A DNA stretch of 6,919 nucleotides from contig JAGBQU010000256.1 of NCBI GenBank assembly GCA_017632755.1, positions 1-6,919 of the forward strand. Reading direction: 5' to 3'. The translations under genes were made by a program, and so were the position numbers. Within the stretch, counting starts at the first letter, position 1; each line of letters begins with the position of its first letter. The notes below the pieces were generated by a model. It was not told the DNA's origin, searched no databases, and was given only the letters and a program-made list of their open reading frames with translations. Source of the DNA: Lachnospiraceae bacterium. Its GTDB lineage: Bacteria; Bacillota_A; Clostridia; Lachnospirales; Lachnospiraceae. Shown one piece after another: positions 1 through 6,469 of this stretch.

Positions 1-1
1 C

Positions 2-2383
2 CTATCTGGACCGTCGCAGCGACCAGGCTTTCCTCGAAGCCGCTGTCAGCAGAGCGCCGGAGCTCAGGATCGTCGGGATCCTGCGGCCGAAGGAAGATGC
101 GGTTTCCACCCAGGCGGGAGCCTCAGGCGCTATCGGATACCTGTTTTTGTCTTTGTCAACAAGATGGATCAGGAGGGAACGGACAGGCAGGCCTTGATGC
201 GTGAGATGCAAAAGGAGTTGGATCCTTGCTGCATCGATTTCTCTGATCAGGAGGGAGAGGCGTTTTATGAGAATCTGGCGATGTGTGACGAGGGACTTTT
301 GGAAAAGTTTCTGGAAAATGCAGTGCCGGATACCGGTGATGTACAAAGACTGATCGCAGAGCGAAAGGTATTTCCCTGCTTTTTCGGTTCTGCACTAAAA
401 TTTGACGGGGTTAACGAGTTGATGGCGGGGCTGGCGAAGTATACGGCCCTGGGCACTTACGAACCGGAGTTTGGCGCTGCCGTATACAAGATCGGAAGGG
501 ATGAGCAGGGAAGCCGGCTGACCTACATGAAGATCACGGGTGGGAGCCTGAAGGTCAGGGATCTGATCGAAACAGGTACCGCAGATACGCCGGGCGATGA
601 GGAAAGTGCACCGGTTACAGAGAAGGTGCATCAGATCCGCCTCTATTCCGGCACCAGATATGAGACGGTCTCACAGGTGGAGGCGGGATGTGTTTGCGCC
701 GTTACCGGACTGGAACATACGATGGCCGGACAGACCTTGGGAGGAGCAGGTGAGGTGATCAAGCCGTATCTGGAACCGGTTCTTGCCTATAGTCTGGAAT
801 TCCCGGAAGGATATGACAAAAATGTCATGATATCAAAACTCCGCATTTTGGAGGAAGAATGCCCGGAAATGCACATCACCTGGGAGGAGGAGACAAGGGA
901 GATCCGCGTGCAGGTGATGGGCGAGGTTCAGATCGAGATATTAAAGAGTCTGATCCGGGAACGCTTCGGCGTGGAAGCAGAATTTTCCGAGGGAAATATC
1001 GTATATAAGGAAACGATCGCAGCTCCTGTGGAGGGGATCGGTCATTTTGAGCCGCTCAGGCACTATGCGGAGGTACATCTGATCCTCGAACCGCTCAAAA
1101 GAGGGAGCGGACTGGAGTTTGACTGTGCGTGCAGTGAGGATGCGCTTGGCAGGAACTGGCAGAGGCTGATCCTGACCCATCTGAGGGAGCGCATACACCG
1201 CGGCGTGCTGACCGGCGCCGCCATCACGGATATGCGGATAACACTTATGGCGGGCCAAGCGCATCTTAAGCACACGGAGGGCGGCGATTTCAGACAGGCA
1301 ACCTACCGCGCAGTGCGCCAGGGGCTTAAGAAGGCAGAGTCCGTGCTGCTGGAGCCGTATTATGCGTTTCGGCTTGTGCTTCCGCGGGATCTGGTAGGAA
1401 GAGCCATGACGGACATAGAGAAGCAGGGAGGAAGGTTTGATGCTCCGCAGATAGTGGAGGAAACCGCGATCCTTGAAGGGATCGGCCCCGTCTCGGGCAT
1501 GAGAAATTATCAAAAGGACGTTACTGCTTACACCAAAGGAAAAGGCAGACTGACCCTTGCCTTTCATGGATATGAGGAGTGTGTGCAGGCACAGGAGATT
1601 ATCGCGGCAAAGGGATACGACAGCGAGTCGGATTACCGGCAACCTACCGGATCGGTGTTCTGCTCACACGGAGCGGGTATGTATGTACCGTGGGATGAGG
1701 TCGAACGCTACATGCATCTTCCGTCGGTGTTGGAACCGAAGGGTGACAATGATGTCATGGTGAGTGCGAGCGCTGCTGTCAGATCAATCTCGGGAGAGCC
1801 TCTCGCAACGGAGGAGATCGATGAGATCCTGTACCGTGCAAGCCATGCAAATACCAGGTCTGCAGGCAATGAAAGACAGAAGCTGCGAAGCAAAAAGCCG
1901 AGTGATGACTATCCTGTCATTATCCGAAAAGCCGCAGCAGTTCCAAAGAAAGATCGTTATCTGCTTGTAGACGGCTACAATGTCATTTTTGCATGGGAGG
2001 ATCTGAGGGAGCTTGCTGCGGTCAATATCGACGGCGCCAGAGGCAGGCTTTTGGATATCCTTTGTAATTATCAGGCTGTCAGAGGCTGTGAACTCATCGC
2101 TGTGTTTGATGCCTATCGCGTAAAAGGGCATGATACGGAGATCATGGACTACCATAATATCCATGTGGTGTTTACCAGAGAAGCCGAGACAGCAGATCAA
2201 TATATCGAGAAATTCACACATGAACACGGCAAGAAATATGACATAAGTGTCGCGACGAGCGACGGTCTGGAGCAGATCATAGTCACGGGGCAGGGAGCCC
2301 GGCTGATCTCATCCAGGGAACTCTTGCAGGATATCAGGCTTGCGGAGCGTGAGATCAGGGAGAATCTGGAGAATCTGCACTGA
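2..2383 (+). CDS. Tet(M)-like ribosomal-protection GTPase fused to a C-terminal YacP/Rae1-like NYN ribonuclease domain (5' partial)
   Basis: This is a translational GTPase of the EF-G/Tet(M) class; the family binds the ribosome near the A site and uses GTP hydrolysis to release bound ligand or reset the ribosome. The frame is open from base 2. The G4 motif NKMD is at 158-169, so the ATG at 164 is internal to the G domain and is not the true start. A G5-like GSALK follows near 385-399. The domain II barrel starts near 470, and EF-G-like domains III-V run to about 1700. After a charged linker (about 1730-1950) comes a second module at about 1952-2370. It has LLVDGYN (1961-1981), FDA with Asp at 2108, ETAD with Asp at 2195 and ATSD with Asp at 2261, the acidic pattern of YacP/Rae1 NYN nucleases. 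The P-loop region lies before the window, and bases before about 119 do not read as a G domain in this frame. Databases may label such proteins tetracycline resistance, but nothing here shows a resistance role. The 25-nt gap to the next gene suggests an operon. Confidence 0.88.
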   Translation, partial: LSGPSQRPGFPRSRCQQSAGAQDRRDPAAEGRCGFHPGGSLRRYRIPVFVFVNKMDQEGTDRQALMREMQKELDPCCIDFSDQEGEAFYENLAMCDEGLLEKFLENAVPDTGDVQRLIAERKVFPCFFGSALKFDGVNELMAGLAKYTALGTYEPEFGAAVYKIGRDEQGSRLTYMKITGGSLKVRDLIETGTADTPGDEESAPVTEKVHQIRLYSGTRYETVSQVEAGCVCAVTGLEHTMAGQTLGGAGEVIKPYLEPVLAYSLEFPEGYDKNVMISKLRILEEECPEMHITWEEETREIRVQVMGEVQIEILKSLIRERFGVEAEFSEGNIVYKETIAAPVEGIGHFEPLRHYAEVHLILEPLKRGSGLEFDCACSEDALGRNWQRLILTHLRERIHRGVLTGAAITDMRITLMAGQAHLKHTEGGDFRQATYRAVRQGLKKAESVLLEPYYAFRLVLPRDLVGRAMTDIEKQGGRFDAPQIVEETAILEGIGPVSGMRNYQKDVTAYTKGKGRLTLAFHGYEECVQAQEIIAAKGYDSESDYRQPTGSVFCSHGAGMYVPWDEVERYMHLPSVLEPKGDNDVMVSASAAVRSISGEPLATEEIDEILYRASHANTRSAGNERQKLRSKKPSDDYPVIIRKAAAVPKKDRYLLVDGYNVIFAWEDLRELAAVNIDGARGRLLDILCNYQAVRGCELIAVFDAYRVKGHDTEIMDYHNIHVVFTREAETADQYIEKFTHEHGKKYDISVATSDGLEQIIVTGQGARLISSRELLQDIRLAEREIRENLENLH

Positions 2384-2408
2384 GGGCAGAATGGAAAGGA
2401 GAATGAAA

Positions 2409-2600
2409 ATGAACTTTAAGGAACGTTATCTGGCAGGCGAGATCGACTTTGAAGAGATCGACGACTATGTCTGCGATTGGAACGAGAGTGAGGATGAGCG
2501 GACGCTGGCGAAATATCTCGGATTGAACGAGGAAGAGGAAGCTGCCTGGATCGATGAGGGAGAAGAGGCACTCAGAGAGCTTCTCGATAAAGGCAGATGA
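2409..2600 (+). CDS. small acidic hypothetical protein (63 aa)
   Basis: I do not recognise a named family. The start at 2409 (MNFKERY) is chosen because AGGAG at 2397-2401 sits 7 nt upstream; in-frame ATGs at 2391 and 2403 are less well placed, and further upstream the frame overlaps the preceding gene. The protein is strongly acidic, with about 22 Asp/Glu against 7 Lys/Arg. It has a FEEIDDY segment, a central tryptophan, a YLGLNEEE stretch and a second tryptophan, which suggests a small all-helical protein. No signal peptide or membrane segment is visible. It lies 25 nt after the GTPase-nuclease gene and 39 nt before the MecA-like gene on the same strand, so co-transcription is likely. The acidic character would fit a partner-binding protein or a nucleic-acid mimic, but that is speculation. 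Confidence 0.75.
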   Translation: MNFKERYLAGEIDFEEIDDYVCDWNESEDERTLAKYLGLNEEEEAAWIDEGEEALRELLDKGR

Positions 2601-2639
2601 AAGCGTGCCGGTGAAAAGTGATATAGAGGAGTTGATGAT

Positions 2640-3386
2640 ATGACGTTTAAAAAGATCAATGAAGATACGGTATGCTGCATCCTGACTGAGAGTGATATGA
2701 AGGAATACGGCGTTCAGATCGATGATTTTTTGATCAACAGAGAGAAAGTGCAGGGCGTTCTGCAGATGATCGTGCAGCGGGCGGTGGAGGAACTGGGTCT
2801 CGAACTGCAAAGGGGTCTTGTTTCGCTGCAGATCATGCCGCTTCCCGACAATGGCATTTCCATCATGTTCTCCGAAAAAGGGCAGATGAATATCATGGAT
2901 TTTATCAATCAGGTCAGAAAGCTTCTCGGAGACCTGAATCAGGAGCAGAAGCCGGATAGAAAGGAGCAAAAACGTCCGCAGGCCGCAAGTGCCGCCGCTC
3001 CTGCCCGGACAGCAGGCGGGGAGGAGAGAGGGACAAGAAAAAAGGGGAAGAGCAAAAAAGATACGCGCGACAAGGGACTGCGCATCTATGAGTTTTCCTC
3101 GATCGATGATGCTGCCGAGTTCTGTACCTATATCCCGACAAAGTGCAAGATCGTCAGCCAGCTCTATAAGAATCCGAAAACAGGAGCCTATCTTCTGATC
3201 TTTACCAGATCCAAGCTCTCCGGAAAGGAATTTGCCGCGGTATGTTCAAAGGCGGCGGAGTTTGGAAGATTTGTTTCGGATGATCTGCTTAGGGCGGCGT
3301 ATGTTGCGGAACATATGGAGCCTATCATTGAGGAGAAGGCGGTAAAGTCACTTCGCAGGTATGCGAGGAAGCCGGTTGAGGCATAA
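2640..3386 (+). CDS. mecA: MecA-family adaptor protein
   Basis: This resembles MecA, the two-domain adaptor that in Bacillus delivers substrates to the ClpC-ClpP protease and promotes ClpC hexamer assembly. The N-terminal domain (residues 1-92) begins MTFKKINEDTV, like the MecA start. It then has an ESDMKEYG segment, an INREKVQ segment and a MPLPDNGISIMFS strand. A long low-complexity linker (about 100-146) rich in Lys, Arg, Ala and Gln separates it from the C-terminal domain (147-248). That domain, starting LRIYEFSSIDDAAEFC, matches the ClpC-binding half of MecA in layout. At 248 aa it is close to usual MecA length. GAGGAG at 2626-2631 lies 8 nt before the ATG. No clpC is in the window; clpB lies 3 kb downstream, but MecA is not known as a ClpB adaptor. 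Substrates cannot be told from sequence. The symbol is by family and orthology is not proven. Confidence 0.8.
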   Translation: MTFKKINEDTVCCILTESDMKEYGVQIDDFLINREKVQGVLQMIVQRAVEELGLELQRGLVSLQIMPLPDNGISIMFSEKGQMNIMDFINQVRKLLGDLNQEQKPDRKEQKRPQAASAAAPARTAGGEERGTRKKGKSKKDTRDKGLRIYEFSSIDDAAEFCTYIPTKCKIVSQLYKNPKTGAYLLIFTRSKLSGKEFAAVCSKAAEFGRFVSDDLLRAAYVAEHMEPIIEEKAVKSLRRYARKPVEA

Positions 3387-3421
3387 AGCAGAGTGATCTG
3401 CCACACGGATGGGAATATAAA

Positions 3422-4096
3422 ATGAAAAAAACGGTTATTTTTGATATGGACGGAGTCATTTTTGATACGGAGAATCTGATCCTGCAAGCATGGCGGGAAC
3501 TTGCGCGGCAGTACGGCTATGACGAAAGTGAGATGGAGAAAGTCTTTTATTCCTGCATCGGGACAAACGCGCAGGTTACAAAGCAGCTTGTCTTAGCCCA
3601 CTACGGCAGCGACTTCCCGTACGAAACGTTTCGCAGTGCATCGTCGGATTGGTTTCAGCAGTCTGTTCGCAAGAACGGTATGCCGGTAAAGGAGGGAGCA
3701 CGTCAGCTCCTTGCCTATCTCAAAAAGGAGGGCTTTGTTCTGGGGCTGGCTTCTTCCACCCGCAGCCTGCGCGTGAAGGAAGAACTGGAAAGTGCGGGAC
3801 TTAAGGAGTATTTTGATGTGATCATAGGCGGGGATATGGTAGAACATAGCAAACCCGAGCCGGATGTCTTTTTAAAATGCTGTGAGGAGATGCGGATTGC
3901 TCCTGAACAGGTTTACATAATCGAAGATTCTTTCAATGGGGTAAGGGCGGCACGAAAAGCGAGAGCAACCGTCATCATGGTGCCGGATCTGATCATGCCC
4001 GATGAGGAGATGGAGCGGATCAGTGATCATATTATGCCGTCGCTGCTACAGGTGAAGGAATTCTTTGAGAGACGCACGGAGGTTGACATAACTTGA
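3422..4096 (+). CDS. HAD-superfamily hydrolase, beta-phosphoglucomutase-like
   Basis: This 224-aa soluble protein has all four HAD motifs. Motif I is FDMDGVIFDTE, with nucleophile Asp8 and acid/base Asp10. Motif II is Ser/Thr at 111-113 in ASSTRS. Motif III is Lys144 in SKPEP. Motif IV is IEDSFNG with Glu168 and Asp169. The helical insert between motifs I and II (about residues 17-85) is the C1-type cap of the beta-phosphoglucomutase/phosphoglycolate phosphatase group. Members dephosphorylate small phosphorylated metabolites or isomerise sugar phosphates, and the substrate cannot be read from sequence. The ribosome binding site is weak (GGATGGG at 3407-3413). The stop codon TGA (4094-4096) shares its last base with the ATG of the next gene, which suggests translational coupling with the adenosyltransferase gene. 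Confidence 0.92.
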   Translation: MKKTVIFDMDGVIFDTENLILQAWRELARQYGYDESEMEKVFYSCIGTNAQVTKQLVLAHYGSDFPYETFRSASSDWFQQSVRKNGMPVKEGARQLLAYLKKEGFVLGLASSTRSLRVKEELESAGLKEYFDVIIGGDMVEHSKPEPDVFLKCCEEMRIAPEQVYIIEDSFNGVRAARKARATVIMVPDLIMPDEEMERISDHIMPSLLQVKEFFERRTEVDIT

Positions 4097-5241
4097 TGTA
4101 TGAATCTTTTTCTGCGGAATTGACCGAAAAAGAGATAAGAGAAATGATGGTTCGTTATCACTTTCGTGAGGCGGATTTTTTTGCGTTGCAGAGAATCTAC
4201 GAAACGATCCGTCCGCTGGTCAGAGTGGAGGCTTATGCCGATTGTGTGACGGATCCTGCCGACCGGGAGCGTTATCCGTGGATTGACGCAGAGCAATATG
4301 CGGTTGTGGTCATGACACTTTCTGACCGTCCGGACCGCCTGCAGGATCTTTACCTAGAGGCAGAGGAAGTGCTGACCGCATACCAGATCGACTGCCTGTC
4401 GCTGGAGATACTGCAAAAAGCGTATGCAATGCTTGGTGATCGGATCAGGGAGGAAACAGGACTTTATCCTTCGGCCTATGAATTTCTAGGTGAAAAATAC
4501 CCGCTTGCTCATGCGCCTGAGATCCTTGAGGGCATTCCTGAATGTCCGGTCCGGGTAAACGGTGTCGGTCAGTTTTTCCCAAAGAAGAGTACCGTATATG
4601 TGTTGCTGCTTTCCGACAGACCGCAACATGGAGACCTATCGATATGTGAGTTTTGCCAGAAGAGAGAAAAATGCCTGTTTCGCAGGAGCAGATCCTGTGA
4701 TGAGCACATGCAAAAGGAGAGAGGAATGGTTCATTTATACAGTGGAGACGGAAAAGGGAAGACAACTGCCGCCATCGGAATGGCTGTGCGTGCGCTGGGC
4801 GCAGGAAAGAAAGTCTGCTTTGCCCAGTTTTTGAAGGGATCACAGACCGGAGAGCTGCGCGTATTTGAAAAGCTGCCCGGGCTGACTGTCCTCAGAAATC
4901 CCAAGGACTTCGGATTTTACGGAAATATGGCTGACAAGGAGCGTGCGCGCGTGCGGAAGATGCATGACGATACGCTTGAGCGGATCGAAGAGATGATCCG
5001 GGAAAAGCAGGTAGATATGCTGATCCTGGATGAGATCACGCATGTGTACCGGCTTGGAGCGATCAATCAAAAAAAAGTCCGCACCCTTTTGGAGGAAAGA
5101 ACGGACAGACTTGAGATTGTGCTGACCGGTCGTGATCCGGATCCCTTCTTCGTCGGGATCGCGGATTATCATACAGAGATGGAAAAGGTAAAGCATCCCT
5201 ATGACAGCGGGATACCGGCAAGAGAGGGAATCGAGTTTTAG
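4096..5241 (+). CDS. cobO: two-domain protein: N-terminal cysteine-cluster domain (MetH-activation-like?) fused to corrinoid adenosyltransferase (CobO/BtuR)
   Basis: The C-terminal half (from about base 4726) is a complete corrinoid adenosyltransferase of the CobA/CobO/BtuR type, which transfers adenosyl from ATP to the cobalt of a corrinoid. It shows a P-loop GDGKGKTTAAIG (from 4744), Walker B MLILDE (5017-5034), TGRDPDP (from 5125), and the family ending VKHPYDSGIPAREGIEF. The N-terminal part, about 210 residues, is not part of that family. It contains YAVVVMTLSD, a helical middle, VNGVGQFFPKKSTVYVLLLS, then a CX2CX5CX7C cluster (Cys codons at 4645, 4654, 4672, 4696) that could hold an iron-sulfur cluster. 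The layout recalls the methionine synthase activation (corrinoid reactivation) domain of clostridia, by resemblance only. ATG 4096 overlaps the upstream stop; TTG 4093 is an alternative, 9 nt after GGAGGT (4078-4083). Standalone family members usually start at the equivalent of Met 4726, which here has its own strong ribosome binding site. It ends with TAG. Confidence 0.85.
   Translation: MYESFSAELTEKEIREMMVRYHFREADFFALQRIYETIRPLVRVEAYADCVTDPADRERYPWIDAEQYAVVVMTLSDRPDRLQDLYLEAEEVLTAYQIDCLSLEILQKAYAMLGDRIREETGLYPSAYEFLGEKYPLAHAPEILEGIPECPVRVNGVGQFFPKKSTVYVLLLSDRPQHGDLSICEFCQKREKCLFRRSRSCDEHMQKERGMVHLYSGDGKGKTTAAIGMAVRALGAGKKVCFAQFLKGSQTGELRVFEKLPGLTVLRNPKDFGFYGNMADKERARVRKMHDDTLERIEEMIREKQVDMLILDEITHVYRLGAINQKKVRTLLEERTDRLEIVLTGRDPDPFFVGIADYHTEMEKVKHPYDSGIPAREGIEF
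4714..4728 (+). promoter_or_regulatory. internal ribosome binding site and ATG at the start of the adenosyltransferase domain
   Basis: AAGGAG at 4714-4719 lies 6 nt before an in-frame ATG at 4726-4728. Translation from there gives MVHLYSGDGKGKTT, which is where standalone CobO/BtuR proteins normally begin, and a product of 171 residues. This site is stronger than the one serving the full-length frame. It may allow a separate adenosyltransferase product in addition to, or instead of, the fusion. Confidence 0.55.
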
Positions 5242-5292
5242 ATGTTACCCATATATACGTCAGGTGCATAAGGGGTGCGGGTGCGTTTCGGA

Positions 5293-5321
5293 TTGAAAAG
5301 TGATGGGTCTTATGGTAAAAT
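5293..5321 (+). promoter_or_regulatory. sigma-A type promoter of galE
   Basis: The -35 box TTGAAA (5293-5298) and the -10 box TAAAAT (5316-5321) are separated by exactly 17 nt. A TGG directly before the -10 box gives an extended -10 element. The start of transcription would fall near 5328, about 50 nt before the galE ATG. This is the best promoter match in the window and marks galE as a separate transcription unit from the five genes upstream. Confidence 0.75.
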
Positions 5322-5340
5322 CTGTTACGTGTGAACAGAT
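5320..5340. repeat. 7-bp perfect inverted repeat over the galE transcription start (possible operator)
   Basis: The arms ATCTGTT (5320-5326) and AACAGAT (5334-5340) are perfect reverse complements, separated by 7 nt. The left arm overlaps the last two bases of the -10 box and the repeat covers the expected transcription start. This is a typical place for a repressor site. In RNA the same bases could form only a partial hairpin at the very 5' end of the message, depending on the exact start. Confidence 0.5.
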
Positions 5341-5377
5341 AAAAAAGTGGGCTTTATAAGCTGAAAAAGGAGGATAT

Positions 5378-6394
5378 ATGGCAATATTAATCACAGGCGG
5401 AGCCGGTTTCATCGGCAGCCATACGCTGGTGGAACTCTTGGATGCGGGATATGATGTGGTCGTTGTTGACAATCTGTGCAATTCCAGTCAGCTTTCGTTA
5501 AAAAGGGTCGAGGAGATCACCGGGAAAAAAGTAAGATTTTATAAGGCGGATATTCTGGATGAAGAGGCGCTTGAAGATATCTTCAACAAGGAGAAGATCG
5601 AATCCTGTATTCATTTTGCAGGATTGAAGGCAGTGGGCGAGTCCGTTGCAAAACCATGGGAGTATTATCACAACAATATCACCGGCACGCTGATACTTCT
5701 TGACGTGATGCGTCGGCATGGTGCCAAGAATATTGTGTTTTCCTCGTCTGCAACGGTATATGGTACCCCGAAGGAAATACCGGTGACGGAGTCCTGCCCG
5801 AAAGGGGAGATCACAAACCCGTATGGACAGACAAAGAGCATGCTGGAACAGATCCTGTCGGATATCCAGAAGGCGGATCCGGAATGGAATGTGATTCTTC
5901 TTCGCTATTTCAATCCGATCGGAGCGCATAAGAGTGGAAAGATCGGCGAGAACCCCAACGGCATTCCCAACAATCTGATGCCCTACATCACACAGGTTGC
6001 CGTCGGCAAGCTGAAGGAACTGGGGGTTTTTGGAAATGATTACGACACGCCGGACGGAACCGGTGTCAGGGATTATATTCACGTGGTCGATCTCGCGAAG
6101 GGACATGTCAAGGCCATCGAGAAGATAAAGGAAAATCCCGGTCTTAAGATCTACAATCTCGGAACCGGAAAGGGCTACAGCGTTCTGGATATTGTCCGGA
6201 ATTTTGAACAGGCAAACGGTGTGAAGATACCATATGTGATCAAGGAGAGAAGGGCCGGTGACATCGCCTGCAATTATGCCGATCCCACGCTGGCAAAGAA
6301 GGAACTTGGCTGGGAAGCGGAAAACGGACTGAAGGAGATGTGTGAGGACTCCTGGAGGTGGCAGAGCAGTAATCCGAACGGATTTGAAGAATAA
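5378..6394 (+). CDS. galE: UDP-glucose 4-epimerase
   Basis: GalE interconverts UDP-glucose and UDP-galactose in the cytoplasm using tightly bound NAD, serving galactose use (Leloir pathway) and supply of UDP-galactose for surface sugars. The protein is 338 aa, the usual length. It has the Rossmann motif TGGAGFIG with the glycines at residues 7, 8, 10 and 13. The catalytic set is Ser124 (in FSSSATVYG) and Tyr149/Lys153 (YGQTK). [18 protein letters not shown] and a C-terminal GW...MCEDSWRWQ...NPNGF are all typical of GalE. At the position of the gatekeeper residue (Tyr299 in E. coli, Cys307 in human) it carries Asn299, smaller than Tyr, which may let N-acetylated sugars in. The ribosome binding site AAGGAGG (5367-5373) lies 4 nt before the ATG. 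No other Leloir genes are in the window. Confidence 0.97.
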   Translation: MAILITGGAGFIGSHTLVELLDAGYDVVVVDNLCNSSQLSLKRVEEITGKKVRFYKADILDEEALEDIFNKEKIESCIHFAGLKAVGESVAKPWEYYHNNITGTLILLDVMRRHGAKNIVFSSSATVYGTPKEIPVTESCPKGEITNPYGQTKSMLEQILSDIQKADPEWNVILLRYFNPIGAHKSGKIGENPNGIPNNLMPYITQVAVGKLKELGVFGNDYDTPDGTGVRDYIHVVDLAKGHVKAIEKIKENPGLKIYNLGTGKGYSVLDIVRNFEQANGVKIPYVIKERRAGDIACNYADPTLAKKELGWEAENGLKEMCEDSWRWQSSNPNGFEE

Positions 6395-6405
6395 CGATAG
6401 GGACA

Positions 6406-6442
6406 GAGGTGTCTTTTCCGAGGAGAAGAGATGCCTCCTTTT
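6406..6442 (+). terminator. 13-bp hairpin with short T-tract after galE (weak intrinsic terminator or leader hairpin)
   Basis: GAGGTGTCTTTTC (6406-6418) pairs along its full length with GAAGAGATGCCTC (6425-6437), counting three G-U pairs, around the 6-nt loop CGAGGA. It is followed by CTTTT (6438-6442). The stem is long, but the T-tract is only four bases and is followed by CC, so termination may be partial. It starts 11 nt after the galE stop and ends 27 nt before the clpB ATG. Confidence 0.6.
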
Positions 6443-6464
6443 CCGGATCAGAGGTGAAGGAGGG
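6434..6464 (+). promoter_or_regulatory. anti-Shine-Dalgarno / Shine-Dalgarno pair in the clpB leader
   Basis: CCTCCTT (6434-6440) is the exact reverse complement of the clpB ribosome binding site AAGGAGG (6457-6463). A further U-G pair (6441 with 6456) would give an 8-bp stem with a 14-nt loop that hides the site. The first bases of the anti-site also belong to the 3' arm of the 13-bp hairpin, so the two structures exclude each other. The ribosome binding site lies 6 nt before the ATG at 6470. Whether this is used for regulation is inferred. Confidence 0.4.
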
Positions 6465-6469
6465 ATATC

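Noticed and set aside
164..166. ATG at 164 as the start of the GTPase gene
   Set aside because: This Met is the third residue of the G4 motif NKMD and the frame stays open upstream, so it lies inside the G domain. No ribosome binding site precedes it.
941..1642. Minus-strand open frame of 233 codons within the GTPase gene
   Set aside because: It is a shadow of a well-supported coding region, with no recognisable motifs.
2..2383. Acquired tetracycline resistance gene
   Set aside because: The similarity is to the ribosomal-protection class only. The NYN fusion, the chromosomal operon setting and the absence of mobile-element sequence give no support for a resistance cassette.
2340..2408. Upstream ATG at 2340 for the small acidic protein
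   Set aside because: It would overlap the preceding gene by 44 nt and lacks a ribosome binding site. The ATG at 2409 has AGGAG 7 nt upstream and starts the conserved-looking part.
3388..3401. Hairpin GCAGA-GTGA-TCTGC after the MecA-like gene
   Set aside because: It has only a 5-bp stem and no T-tract, so it is too weak to call a terminator. The spacing to the next gene fits an operon.
5263..5284. Three GGTGC direct repeats after the adenosyltransferase gene
   Set aside because: The units are short and irregularly spaced (11 and 6 nt) and could easily arise by chance.
6395..6469. CIRCE or CtsR operator upstream of clpB
   Set aside because: Neither the CIRCE inverted repeat (TTAGCACTC/GAGTGCTAA) nor the CtsR heptamer repeat (GGTCAAA) is present in the leader.
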